Assembly: GCA_041398605.1 (NCBI GenBank)
Contig: JAWKUK010000026.1
Coordinates: 1-64,000, forward strand
Direction of reading: 5' to 3'
Origin: JAWKUK01 sp041398605
GTDB taxonomy: Bacteria > Planctomycetota > UBA1135 > GCA-002686595
Length of the DNA: 64,000 nucleotides
The notes beneath the pieces were generated by a model. The model did not search any database. It saw only the letters and a list, made by a program, of their open reading frames with translations, and was not told where the DNA came from. A program made the position numbers and the translations under genes. Positions 1 through 7,449 of the stretch are shown here, piece by piece. Positions within the stretch are counted from its first letter, which is position 1; each line of letters opens with the position of its first letter.

Positions 1-672
1 GCTCTCGACGACGACCTTGCCATCGAACTCAGCCGCGCCGACGACCAGCCCGCGGAACTCGGCGTTGCGCCACGCGATCTGCCAATCCGGTTGCCCAGCG
101 GGCCGCGGCGGCGCGAGCGGGCGCAAGAGCGCGCCATTGGGCAACGGCCCTGGACGCCCGCCCGCGCCGATCGGCGTCCCAACGGGCACGCCCGGCAGCA
201 GGTACGCCAGCGCGCCAGCGATCGGTTCCGGCGCCCCCGCCCCGTGCCGCGCGAGCCAGCGCCAGGCGTCGTCCGCGCGTCGCTGCGCCGTGGCGAGCAG
301 CGCGAGGGTCGTCAGGTCGTCCGCCGTGCCCTCGCCCCGGGTCACGCGCTGGAGCGAATCGCCCCAAGCTGCGAGCGATGTGTCGCTCCACGCGGCCCCC
401 GGCGCGAGCGCCGCCAGCGCGCGCAGCGACGCCGGCGCCGGCTGCGTGTCCGGCCCGAGCGCCGCGAAGACGCGCCCGTGCGGGTCCTCGGGCAGCGTCA
501 GCCAGCCGCCGATGGCGCGAGCGGCCCACTCCTCGCGCGTGGGCTCGTCCTGGGGCGCGAGGGCGACCGCGGGCCCGATCAGGAGGGCCGCGGGCAGGGT
601 CGCGGAGAGGGACGCGAGCAAGGACGCGAGCAAGGACGCGGGGCGGGGCGATTGGGGGCGCATGTCAGCCAT
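1..672 (-). CDS. Putative secreted protein, C-terminus cut by window edge
   Basis: An open minus-strand frame runs from an ATG at 672 through the left edge, giving 224 visible residues with no stop. The N-terminus reads as an export signal: a short Arg-containing head, a long Ala/Leu-rich hydrophobic stretch (about residues 14-38) and a possible cleavage site before APQDEPTREEW. The mature part is rich in Ala, Arg, Trp and Pro, looks helical and shows no recognised domain. An ATG at 663 is an alternative start. It is transcribed away from the Trm112 gene, with 227 bases between them. I do not recognise the family. The frame is believed over the overlapping plus-strand frames because it begins with a plausible signal peptide and has a balanced composition. 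Confidence 0.6.
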   Translation of the reverse strand, partial: MADMRPQSPRPASLLASLLASLSATLPAALLIGPAVALAPQDEPTREEWAARAIGGWLTLPEDPHGRVFAALGPDTQPAPASLRALAALAPGAAWSDTSLAAWGDSLQRVTRGEGTADDLTTLALLATAQRRADDAWRWLARHGAGAPEPIAGALAYLLPGVPVGTPIGAGGRPGPLPNGALLRPLAPPRPAGQPDWQIAWRNAEFRGLVVGAAEFDGKVVVES

Positions 673-899
673 GGATCATCGCCTTTGGGGCGGCGACCGC
701 AAGGGGCGCGCCACCGGGCGCCGCGCGCCGCCGCGCGGCTCGCGCAGGGCGGGCGCTGGGCGCGCCGTGTGCGCGCTCGAACCCCGCGCGCTGTCCTGCG
801 CGCGCTCCCTGGCGAACTCGCTTGCTCTGCCCGCCCCGATCGCCGATCCTCGGGCCCCGTCGGCGCCCCGCCGACCGCCGCCGAACGGAGACCCGCCAC

Positions 900-1151
900 G
901 TGATCGACAAGGAACTGCTGGAGATCCTCGCCTGCCCCGCCACCCGCCAGCCGCTGCGCATGGCGACCGCGGATGAGCTCGCCAAGGCCAACACGCGCAT
1001 CGCTGCCGGCGACTGCGCCAACGTCGGCGGCGTCAAGGTCGAGGTCGCCCTCACCGAGGCCCTCGTCCGCGAGGACGGCGCGGTGCTGTACCCCGTGCGC
1101 GAGGACATCCCGGTCTTGCTCATCGACGAGGGCATCTCGATCGCGGGTTGA
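900..1151 (+). CDS. Trm112 family protein
   Basis: An 83-residue protein beginning MIDKELLEILACPATRQPL, the usual opening of bacterial Trm112/YcaR-like proteins. These small zinc-ribbon-like proteins are known as partners that activate methyltransferases in eukaryotes and archaea; bacterial roles are less clear. The start is GTG at 900, with GGAG about nine bases upstream at 887-890. Only the first of the usual paired Cys positions is seen (C12, in LACPATR), so the zinc site may be degenerate, as in many bacterial members. eboE follows 33 bases downstream on the same strand and may be cotranscribed. Confidence 0.85.
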   Translation: MIDKELLEILACPATRQPLRMATADELAKANTRIAAGDCANVGGVKVEVALTEALVREDGAVLYPVREDIPVLLIDEGISIAG

Positions 1152-1184
1152 TTCTCCCCGCGCGGGGGGCGACGAGCGGACGCC

Positions 1185-2495
1185 ATGCGATTCCATCACC
1201 CCATGCACCCTGGCCGCTTCGTGTGGCTCGGGTACTGCCTGAACCTCGCCGCGCCCGAGCACCTCGATGACCTCTTGGGCGACCTCGCCGCGGTCAGCGT
1301 GCCGGTCCGCGAGCGCCTCCGCTACGAGGGGCCGTTTGGGGTGGGCCTCTACCTGCCCGCCCAGCTCGCGCGCACGCTCGCCAACGACCCGGCGCAGTGC
1401 GCGACGCTCGCGGGCTACCTGCGCGAAGAGGCCCTCGTGCCCTTCACCTTCAACGCGTTCCCCTACGGCGGCTTCCAGACCGACGGCGTGAAGCGCGAGG
1501 TCTTCCGCCCCACGTGGGCGGACGAGGCGCGCCTCAACTACACGCTCGACGTCGCGCGGGTCGCGGCGCAGGTAGAGAACGCGCTTGGCGGCGTGCGCGA
1601 CGGCCACGTCTCGATCAGCACCCACCCCGGCGCGTTCGGCGCCTGGCTGTCCGATCGCTCGCTCTTGCGCCGCTGCGCGGAGGGCTTCGGGCGCGCGGTA
1701 GGGGCGCTCGCAGCGCTCGAGGGCGAGGGCGGCCCGCGGACGGTCCTGGCGCTCGAGGCCGAGCCGCGCGCGAGCGCCGGCACGTCGCGCGCCCTCGCTG
1801 AGTTCCTCGTCTTCGCGCGCGAGGTCGCGGGCCGCGTTCTGCGCACCGAGCGCGGCCACGACGAGGCCACAGCCGCGCGCCTCATCGATCGCCACCTCGG
1901 GACGTGCCTCGACGCGTGCCACGCAGCCGTCGAATTCGAGGCACCTGCTGACGCGCTGCGCCTGGCGCACTTCGCGGGGCCGCTCGGGAAGCTGCAGGTC
2001 TCGAACGCCCTCGCGCTCGTCGCGCCTGGCGCGCATCCGGCGTCCGTCGCGACGCTCTTGGCGCTCGATGAGCCGCGGTACTTGCATCAAACGACGGCGC
2101 GGGTCGGCGACGCCCTGTTGCGCGTGGAGGACCTCGGCGAGCTGCGCGCGCTCCTCGACGGGCCGGAGGCCGAGGGCTGGCTCGGCGCCGACGAGTGGCG
2201 CTGTCACTTCCACGTGCCGGTGGACGCGGCGGCGCTCGAGGGCGGCTTGACGACGACGCGTGCGACCGCGGACGAGCTCGTGCGGCTCGTCGCGACGGAC
2301 CTGGCGCACTGGCACGCGAACGAGCTGCACCTCGAGATCGAGACGTACACGTGGAGCGTGCTGCCGGGCGGGGCGCGCACGGGCGACGAGCGGGTCGCAG
2401 GGATCGCCCGCGAGTACGAGCACGTGATCGGCCTCTTGGAGCATGCGGGCTGGGATCGCGACGGCAGCGCGCTCGAGGCACGTGCGACGACTTGA
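1185..2495 (+). CDS. eboE: EboE-like metabolite traffic protein (TIM-barrel)
   Basis: A 436-residue protein of the EboE family, with a xylose-isomerase-like TIM-barrel fold. Recognisable features are the opening MHPGRFVWLGYCLN, the early FNAFPYGGFQ segment, STHPGAFG, and a C-terminal W-x-H-x-N-E-L-H-L-E-I-E-T-Y-T-W stretch. In cyanobacteria and eustigmatophyte endosymbionts eboA-F form a cluster tied to trafficking of prenylated or indole-type precursors to the periplasm. Here no other ebo gene lies in the window; the upstream neighbour is a Trm112 gene and a tRNA follows. The ATG at 1185 gives the expected N-terminus. The molecular activity is not established for the family. Confidence 0.85.
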   Translation: MRFHHPMHPGRFVWLGYCLNLAAPEHLDDLLGDLAAVSVPVRERLRYEGPFGVGLYLPAQLARTLANDPAQCATLAGYLREEALVPFTFNAFPYGGFQTDGVKREVFRPTWADEARLNYTLDVARVAAQVENALGGVRDGHVSISTHPGAFGAWLSDRSLLRRCAEGFGRAVGALAALEGEGGPRTVLALEAEPRASAGTSRALAEFLVFAREVAGRVLRTERGHDEATAARLIDRHLGTCLDACHAAVEFEAPADALRLAHFAGPLGKLQVSNALALVAPGAHPASVATLLALDEPRYLHQTTARVGDALLRVEDLGELRALLDGPEAEGWLGADEWRCHFHVPVDAAALEGGLTTTRATADELVRLVATDLAHWHANELHLEIETYTWSVLPGGARTGDERVAGIAREYEHVIGLLEHAGWDRDGSALEARATT

Positions 2496-2610
2496 CCTGG
2501 CCGTGAACCCACCGTGACCTCGTCGAGGCCCGGACCGGCCTGCATGGGGCAGTGACCTGCGCGTCGCGTCGCGCCGGCTGATTTTTTGGCCGCGGCCCGT
2601 TGATCTTGGG

Positions 2611-2639
2611 TTGACACGTCCGCGCGACGTCCATATCTT
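2611..2639 (+). promoter_or_regulatory. Sigma-70 type promoter of tRNA-Glu
   Basis: A perfect -35 hexamer TTGACA (2611-2616) is followed after exactly 17 bases by TATCTT (2634-2639), close to the TATAAT consensus. The start of transcription would fall near 2646, about 44 bases before the mature tRNA. The region is less GC-rich than its surroundings, as expected for a stable-RNA promoter. Confidence 0.8.
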
Positions 2640-2689
2640 CTCGCCCCTGCTCGTTCGACGGAGCGCTTTGGCGCGCCCAACATCGAGTC

Positions 2690-2767
2690 GGCCCGTTCGT
2701 CTAGTCAGGCCTAGGACACCAGGTTTTCATCCTGGCGACAGGGGTTCGAATCCCCTACGGGTCACCA
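2690..2767 (+). tRNA. tRNA-Glu (anticodon TTC)
   Basis: A full cloverleaf can be drawn. The acceptor stem is 2690-2696 with 2757-2763 (one G-U pair). The anticodon stem CCAGG/CCTGG flanks the loop TTTTCAT (2724-2730), so the anticodon TTC lies at 2726-2728. The T arm is AGGGG/CCCCT around TTCGAAT. The discriminator A is 2764 and CCA is encoded at 2765-2767. It reads GAA and GAG codons. It has its own promoter upstream and a strong hairpin directly downstream. Confidence 0.97.
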
Positions 2768-2768
2768 T

Positions 2769-2799
2769 CGAAGCCGCGCCCTCCAAGGGCGCGGCTTCG
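2769..2799 (+). terminator. Hairpin terminator after tRNA-Glu
   Basis: A perfect 14-bp stem (2769-2782 with 2786-2799) closes a 3-base loop CCA and starts two bases after the encoded CCA end. There is no T-run after it, so it is either a U-tract-less terminator or a processing and stability element for the tRNA transcript. Confidence 0.7.
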
Positions 2800-2801
2800 G
2801 C

Positions 2802-2903
2802 CATTCCCGGGGCTTGCATTCTCGGGGCTTGCATTCCCGGGGCTTGCATTCTCGGGGCTTGCATTCTCGGGGCCAGCATCCCGGGGCCTGCATTCCCGGG
2901 GCC
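2802..2903. repeat. 15-bp tandem repeat, about seven copies
   Basis: Units of the form CATTCYCGGGGCTTG repeat head to tail: four near-perfect copies from 2802, a variant from 2862, a 14-base copy from 2877 and a partial copy from 2891. Each unit differs mainly at one C/T position. The array lies between the tRNA hairpin and the methyltransferase start. Read in frame it would add a His-Ser-Arg-Gly-Leu repeat to the N-terminus of the downstream protein, which is why the upstream ATG was not taken as its start. Confidence 0.9.
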
Positions 2904-2930
2904 TTGGGCGCGCTATGCTCGCCCGCAGCC

Positions 2931-3677
2931 ATGCAGCGCCCCTCCCTTAAACGCCCCTCGTGTGTCGTTCCGGTCGTGCTCCTCGCGCTCGCGGGGTGTC
3001 GGGCCGAGGCCGATCCCGCGCCCGCCGCCCCCGAGCCCCACCAGGAGACCCGCTCCGCCGTGCCGACCGACATCAACGACAAGTTCCTCGACCCGACGAG
3101 CCCGGTCGAGGAGTGGTCCGCGCGCTGGGAGGTCGAGAGCCGCGAGGTCTTTGCGTGCCGCGACCAGATCGTTGCGGCGCTGGCGCTGCAGCCCGGCCAG
3201 GCCGTCGCCGACGTCGGGACCGGGACGGGCCTCTTCCTCGGGCCGTTCTCACGCGCGGTCGGCGACGCGGGGCGCGTCTTTGCGGTCGACATCGCGCAGA
3301 AGTTCGTCGACCACGTCCAGAAGCGCGCGCAGAAGGAGGAGATGCACAACGTCGTCGCGGTGCTCTCGAACGAGCGCTCGGTCGCGCTCGCGGCGGGCTC
3401 CGTCGATGCGATCTTCGTCTGCGACGCGTACCACCACTTCGAGTACCACGAGGACATGCTGCGCTCGATCCACAGCGCGCTGCGTCCGGGCGGCCGCCTC
3501 GTGATCGTCGACTTCGAGCGCATCCCGGGCGTGTCGCGCGAGTGGATCCTGGGCCACGTCCGCGCCGGCAAGGAGGTCGTGACCGGCGAGGTGCTCGGCG
3601 CGGGCTTCCGCCTCGAGCGCGAGGTCAAGGTCGACGGCTTCGAAGAGAACTACCTCCTGGTGTTCACGCGCACCTGA
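2931..3677 (+). CDS. Lipoprotein class I SAM-dependent methyltransferase
   Basis: A 248-residue protein with a lipoprotein signal peptide (basic head, hydrophobic core, lipobox LALAGC at about residues 17-22), followed by a class I methyltransferase domain. The SAM-binding glycine motif VADVGTGTG is clear, as are the acidic end of strand 2 (AVDIAQ) and the motif after strand 4 (DAYHHF, then LRPGGRLVIVDF). The substrate is unknown. The start at 2931 was chosen because it gives the signal peptide; the earlier in-frame ATG lies in the tandem repeat. A methyltransferase anchored outside the cytoplasm is odd because SAM is cytoplasmic, so the lipobox may mark a membrane-anchored protein of unusual topology. 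Related planctomycete proteins with this arrangement are known by sequence only. Confidence 0.8.
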   Translation: MQRPSLKRPSCVVPVVLLALAGCRAEADPAPAAPEPHQETRSAVPTDINDKFLDPTSPVEEWSARWEVESREVFACRDQIVAALALQPGQAVADVGTGTGLFLGPFSRAVGDAGRVFAVDIAQKFVDHVQKRAQKEEMHNVVAVLSNERSVALAAGSVDAIFVCDAYHHFEYHEDMLRSIHSALRPGGRLVIVDFERIPGVSREWILGHVRAGKEVVTGEVLGAGFRLEREVKVDGFEENYLLVFTRT

Positions 3678-3737
3678 GCGCCGGGCGCGGCCCCTCGCGC
3701 GCCGCGCTGCAATCGAGCACCGCGCTCGCCCCCTGAC

Positions 3738-5294
3738 GTGACCCGCCTCGACTGTCCCCATCACCCGTCCCAGGGCGGCGCGTGCCCAGGGTGCGGGCTC
3801 TTGGACCTCGCCTATGCGCAGCAGCTCGAGGTCAAGCGCCAGCGGCTCGTCGCTGCGCTGGCGCTCTATCCGCACCTCGCGCTGCCGCCCGTCGAGCCGA
3901 TCGTCGCCGCCGCGCACACCGCGGCCTATCGCCACCGGCTGAAGCTGCCGGTGCACGTCGAGGCCGCCGGCGGCCACGTCCGCGTCGGCCTCTACGGCGC
4001 CCAGCACGAGGTCCTCGACACGCAGGATTGTCCGGTGCTCACCGAGCCGCTGCGCGCGCTGCTCAAGCCGATCGTGCGCTGGCTCGCGGGCCGCGACGGC
4101 GTGCACAGCATCGACCTGCGCGTCAGCCAAGCGACGGGCCAGGGCATGGTCGTGTTCGCGTGCCGCGGCGGCGAGCTGCCCGGCGGGCCGCGCGCGGCCC
4201 GCGCGCTCTTGCGCGAGGTGCCGGCGCTCGCGACCGTCGCGGTGTCGCGCGCGGACCGCGCGGGCAAGCGCGTGATGGGCAGCGCGCCGCGGGTCCTCGC
4301 CGGGCCGCCGCACCTCGAAGAGCGCATCGGCGAGACGCGTTACCAGCTGCACCCTGGCGCGTTCTTCCAGATCGACCCGCGCCAGGCGATCGCGATCCAC
4401 GGGCTCGTGCGCGAGATGGTCGGCGCGGCGCCGCGTGTGCTCGACCTCTACGCGGGCGTCGGCGCGTACGGCCTGATGCTCGCGCCGGGCCGCGAGCGTG
4501 TGCTGCTCGTCGAGGAGGTGCCGGAGGCCGCCGCGGCTGCGCGCGCGGTCGCGCCGTCCAACGTCGAGGTCACGCCCGCGAAGGTGCAGGACGTCGCGTT
4601 CGAAGGCGCGTGGGACGCCGCGGTCTTGAACCCGGCGCGCCGCGGCTCGGACCCGGCGACGCTCGCGACCCTCGCGCGCCTCGTGCCGCGCGCGGTGTAC
4701 GTGTCGTGCGGCCCGGAGACGCTCGCGCGCGACCTCGACTGCCTCGCGGCGCACGGGCTGCGCGCGGCGCGCATCGTGCCGGTGGACCTCTTCCCGCAGA
4801 CGCCGGAGGTCGAGGCGGTGGTGGAGCTGCAGCGCGGCCCGGCCCTCGAGACGTGGCGCGGAGGCGCCCTGCGCGGCCCCTGGCGCGCGGGTGTGGCCGG
4901 CCAGTCCAAAGGCGCGACCGCGTTCTCAGGGGCCACCGGCCAGCCGCGCGAGGTGCTCGTCCTGGCGGTGGGGCGCACGCGCGAACGCGGGACGCTCGAG
5001 GGCTCGCACTACGAGCGCCTCGGCGAGGTCGCGACGCACAGCCTGTTGCGCCTGCGCGTGAAGGGCCGCCTGGGCCGGGCCCTCGCGCGCCTGCGCGCGC
5101 TGGGCCACCCGATCGCCGGCGAGGACCCGCGCACGGCCCCGTTCTTTGCGGAGCGCGCGGGCCTCGTGCGCCCGTTTGTGCACGTCGAGTCGGACGAGCG
5201 CACACAAGGCGCGCCCCTGCACGGCGACCTCGCCCAAGCCCTCACGCACCTGGGCGGCGTCAAGCGTGGTCGCGGTCGCCGCGGCTCGAGCTAG
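3738..5294 (+). CDS. TrmA/RlmC-family RNA m5U methyltransferase with extra C-terminal module
   Basis: A 518-residue protein starting at GTG 3738. Cys6, Cys16, Cys19 and Cys98 match the iron-sulfur ligand pattern of RlmC/RlmD-type 23S rRNA uracil-5 methyltransferases. The SAM motif DLYAGVG is at 236-242, NPARRG at 298-303 (RlmC also has Asn here), and the catalytic cysteine is in VSCGPETLARDL (Cys324). It probably methylates a uridine of 23S rRNA. Residues from about 376 on are not part of the normal enzyme; they hold a segment (SHYERLGEVATHSLLRLRV, then LRALGHPIAGE) that resembles the end of RluA-type pseudouridine synthases without their catalytic domain. It ends 44 bases before the convergent dioxygenase gene. 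Confidence 0.85.
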   Translation: MTRLDCPHHPSQGGACPGCGLLDLAYAQQLEVKRQRLVAALALYPHLALPPVEPIVAAAHTAAYRHRLKLPVHVEAAGGHVRVGLYGAQHEVLDTQDCPVLTEPLRALLKPIVRWLAGRDGVHSIDLRVSQATGQGMVVFACRGGELPGGPRAARALLREVPALATVAVSRADRAGKRVMGSAPRVLAGPPHLEERIGETRYQLHPGAFFQIDPRQAIAIHGLVREMVGAAPRVLDLYAGVGAYGLMLAPGRERVLLVEEVPEAAAAARAVAPSNVEVTPAKVQDVAFEGAWDAAVLNPARRGSDPATLATLARLVPRAVYVSCGPETLARDLDCLAAHGLRAARIVPVDLFPQTPEVEAVVELQRGPALETWRGGALRGPWRAGVAGQSKGATAFSGATGQPREVLVLAVGRTRERGTLEGSHYERLGEVATHSLLRLRVKGRLGRALARLRALGHPIAGEDPRTAPFFAERAGLVRPFVHVESDERTQGAPLHGDLAQALTHLGGVKRGRGRRGSS

Positions 5295-5338
5295 GGCGGG
5301 CCTGTCTGCTGCGCCGGCCTGAACCCATCGCCCTCTGT

Positions 5339-6133
5339 TCAGCGGCCCCGGAGGCGCTTCACGAGCCGCTCCGCGCGCCAGCGCGGGTATTGCAGCCAGC
5401 CGCGCAGGGCGCGGCGGCCCGGCGTCCACGCGCGCCACTCCAGCGACGGCGCGCGGTCGCGCGTCACGCACAGGTAAGGCGGGTCGAGGGCCGGGTCGAA
5501 GTCGCGCTGGCGCATGTACTCCAGCACGTACGCCCAGCGCGCCGCGTCCGTCGTGTTCGGGTCCGTCTTGTGCAACAAGAGCGACGAGAAGCACACCACG
5601 TCGCCCGGCTGCGCGGCCACGAAGACCGGCGCTTCGACCTCGCCGGTGTAGCGATAGTGGGTGCCCTCGCGGATGTGCGCCAGCCGGCCACGCAGGTGCG
5701 AGCCCGGCGCGAACCACACGCCGCCGTTCTCCGGCGTCATCGCCGAGAGCGCGACCCAGACCTGGAAGTGCTCGTCCTTCAGCGAGTTGTAGGCGTTGTC
5801 CTGGTGCCACGGGAACTCCGGCGCGCCCGGGCCCTTCGCCACACACTGGTCCCAGCGCAGCCACACGTCATCGTCCGCGAGCGCTGTCACGAGGTCCGTC
5901 AGCTCGCGGCGCGCGACGAGCGCGTGCAGCGCCGGGCTGTGGCGGAAGCAGTTCGAATAGAACTCCATCGCGCCGCGCGTCAGCGGGCTCGCCGCCGGCA
6001 GCCGCCGGCCCGCGTCCACGATCGCCGCGATGGCCGCGCGCACCTCCTCGGCCGACAACACGCCGGGCAGCACGACGAAGCCACGCGCGCGGAACTCCGC
6101 CACCCGCGCGGCGAGCGCGCCCGCGTCGCTCAC
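5339..6133 (-). CDS. Phytanoyl-CoA dioxygenase (PhyH) family protein
   Basis: A 264-residue Fe(II)/2-oxoglutarate dioxygenase of the PhyH family. The facial triad is visible: H and D of WHQDNAYNSL, and the distal His of SSLLLHKTDPN; the Arg of ARWAY can bind 2-oxoglutarate. The N-terminal LAARVAEFRARGFVVLPGVL is the usual family opening. The start is GTG at 6133, overlapping the stop of the upstream amidase gene (GTGA), so the two are likely translationally coupled. The substrate cannot be inferred; family members oxidise many lipids and small molecules. Confidence 0.88.
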   Translation of the reverse strand: MSDAGALAARVAEFRARGFVVLPGVLSAEEVRAAIAAIVDAGRRLPAASPLTRGAMEFYSNCFRHSPALHALVARRELTDLVTALADDDVWLRWDQCVAKGPGAPEFPWHQDNAYNSLKDEHFQVWVALSAMTPENGGVWFAPGSHLRGRLAHIREGTHYRYTGEVEAPVFVAAQPGDVVCFSSLLLHKTDPNTTDAARWAYVLEYMRQRDFDPALDPPYLCVTRDRAPSLEWRAWTPGRRALRGWLQYPRWRAERLVKRLRGR

Positions 6134-7239
6134 GGCAGCACGGTGAAGCGCAGGCCCTCGGACAGCCCGACCGGCGCCGCGGGCAAGAGGCCCGGGTCGC
6201 GGTACCACCACTGCGTGTAGACCGTCGAGCCCGGGAAGAGCCCGCGGTTGACCAGGAAGCCCGACGTGATCGGGAGCTCGAGCCGCCCCGAGCACGCAAC
6301 GTTCGGCAGGCCGTTCGAGAAGGCCACCTGCGTGCGCTGCGGCGCGTTCCCGAGGCACAACGTGCCGCCGAAGAACGGGATGTTCGCCGGCTGGTCCGAC
6401 CACAGGAGGAGCCCGAACTGCTGCGTCAGGACCTGGTCGCAATACACGACGAAGTCGCTGGCCGCGAACGAGGGCGTGCCCGTGAACCCGATGGCCGGCG
6501 TGCAGCCCGCGGAGCTCGTCTTCGGCGAGCAGTACACGAGGGGCGCGTTCGCCTGCGGCAAGTACGGCGCGAGCCCGAAGTGCCGTTGGAGCGCAAAGAG
6601 GTGCGCCTCCGCCGACGCCTGCCAAGTCGCCGGGCTCGCGAGCACCGACGCGTCGATCGGGCTCGTCAAGAACCCGCCCTCGCTCAGCGACGCCGGCATC
6701 GTCGTCTCGCGCAAGACGTAGAAGTTCGCGGTCTTCGAGCCGCGGTCCGCGAGGCCCAGGCCGAGCAGCAGCTCCTCTTGCACCCGGTCGCGCAGGTCGG
6801 CGCTGATCGTGCCCGCGGCGTAGCTGAAGGTCTCGGTCCCGTTCGCCGCCGAGCTGGAGAACGCGTTGTGGTGGATCGACACGAAGCGGTCCGCGGGCCA
6901 CGTGTTCGCCAGCGTCACGCGGTCCGCGAGGGACACCGTGACGTCCGTCGTGCGCGTCAAGCGCACGTCCCACTCGCCGCCGCCCAGCGGGTCGGCCGTG
7001 TCGAGGTCGAGCAGGTCGCGCAGGCGCAGCGCGACCTCGAGGTTCAGCACCTTCTCGGTCAGCCCGTTCGCGACCGCGCCCGGGTCCGTGCCGCCGTGGC
7101 CCGGGTCGATCACGACGCGATAGGGGCTCCCCGGCCGCGGCGTGGCAGGGGTCGGTTCGAGCGTGCTGAACGCCGCGAGCGCTGCGATGCCGAGCACCGC
7201 AGCCGGCCCCGCGCCGCGCTGGATCATGGAGCGTTGCAT
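6130..7239 (-). CDS. Secreted N-acetylmuramoyl-L-alanine amidase (Amidase_3) with C-terminal WYRD domain
   Basis: A 369-residue exported zinc amidase that cleaves the amide bond between MurNAc and the stem peptide. An N-terminal signal anchor (about 12-26) is followed by the Amidase_3 domain: VIDPGHGGTDPGA with zinc ligand His48, the Glu of LTEKVLNLE (Glu62), RTTDVTVSLADR, and SIHHNA with His123. A second domain from about residue 232 starts at YCSPKTSSAGC and ends near QWWYRDPG and FTVLP. It resembles the C-terminal domain of the two secreted paralogs at 17.9-21.8 kb. The gene overlaps the downstream dioxygenase by four bases. Confidence 0.88.
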   Translation of the reverse strand: MQRSMIQRGAGPAAVLGIAALAAFSTLEPTPATPRPGSPYRVVIDPGHGGTDPGAVANGLTEKVLNLEVALRLRDLLDLDTADPLGGGEWDVRLTRTTDVTVSLADRVTLANTWPADRFVSIHHNAFSSSAANGTETFSYAAGTISADLRDRVQEELLLGLGLADRGSKTANFYVLRETTMPASLSEGGFLTSPIDASVLASPATWQASAEAHLFALQRHFGLAPYLPQANAPLVYCSPKTSSAGCTPAIGFTGTPSFAASDFVVYCDQVLTQQFGLLLWSDQPANIPFFGGTLCLGNAPQRTQVAFSNGLPNVACSGRLELPITSGFLVNRGLFPGSTVYTQWWYRDPGLLPAAPVGLSEGLRFTVLP

Positions 7240-7298
7240 GGACCCTCAGGATACCCGTCGCGCCAAACCTTGGGCGGACGGTCGGTCCCGGTGCGGGC

Positions 7299-7385
7299 CG
7301 CCGAGGAGATCGTCGGGGTCGCCATCGGCGCGCACATGAGGTCGTGGAACGAGCTCGTCGTGTCCAGCGATGCGACAGCGCCCGC
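7299..7385 (-). pseudogene. Decayed fragment of an AGCS symporter gene
   Basis: About 87 bases closely match the 3' part of the intact symporter gene at 9442-9530. The minus-strand translation GAVASLDTTSSFHDLM here parallels GAVASLDTTISFIDLM in the transporter, followed by PMATPTISSA for LMAIPTILSA. Flanking sequence does not continue the match, so only a scrap of a former duplicate or a recombined segment remains. It lies between the amidase start and the photolyase stop. Confidence 0.75.
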
Positions 7386-7449
7386 CACGACAGCGCCCAC
7401 CAAGACAAAACCGAAGGAGCGGTCGCCGGAGGTCAAGGCGCGGGCCCGA

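Noticed and set aside
579..2444. Long minus-strand open frame antisense to eboE, and similar frames at 3782-6220 (+), 14952-17810 (-), 17807-19924 (-), 37106-40459 (-) and 60028-62742 (+)
   Set aside because: In DNA this rich in G and C stop codons are rare off-frame. These translations are dominated by Arg, Ala, Gly, Glu and His with no domains, and each lies opposite a well-supported gene.
2559..2587. Possible intrinsic terminator of eboE: GCGCG/CGCGC stem followed by a T-run
   Set aside because: The stem is only five pairs and is separated from the six T bases by seven bases, so it is weak support.
2802..2903. Tandem repeats considered as a CRISPR array (also 9300-9351)
   Set aside because: Units are head to tail without unique spacers, and no cas gene is in the window.
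2814..2930. Upstream ATG extending the lipoprotein methyltransferase through the 15-bp repeat
   Set aside because: It would place a His-Ser-Arg-Gly-Leu repeat before a good lipoprotein signal; ATG 2931 gives the signal directly.
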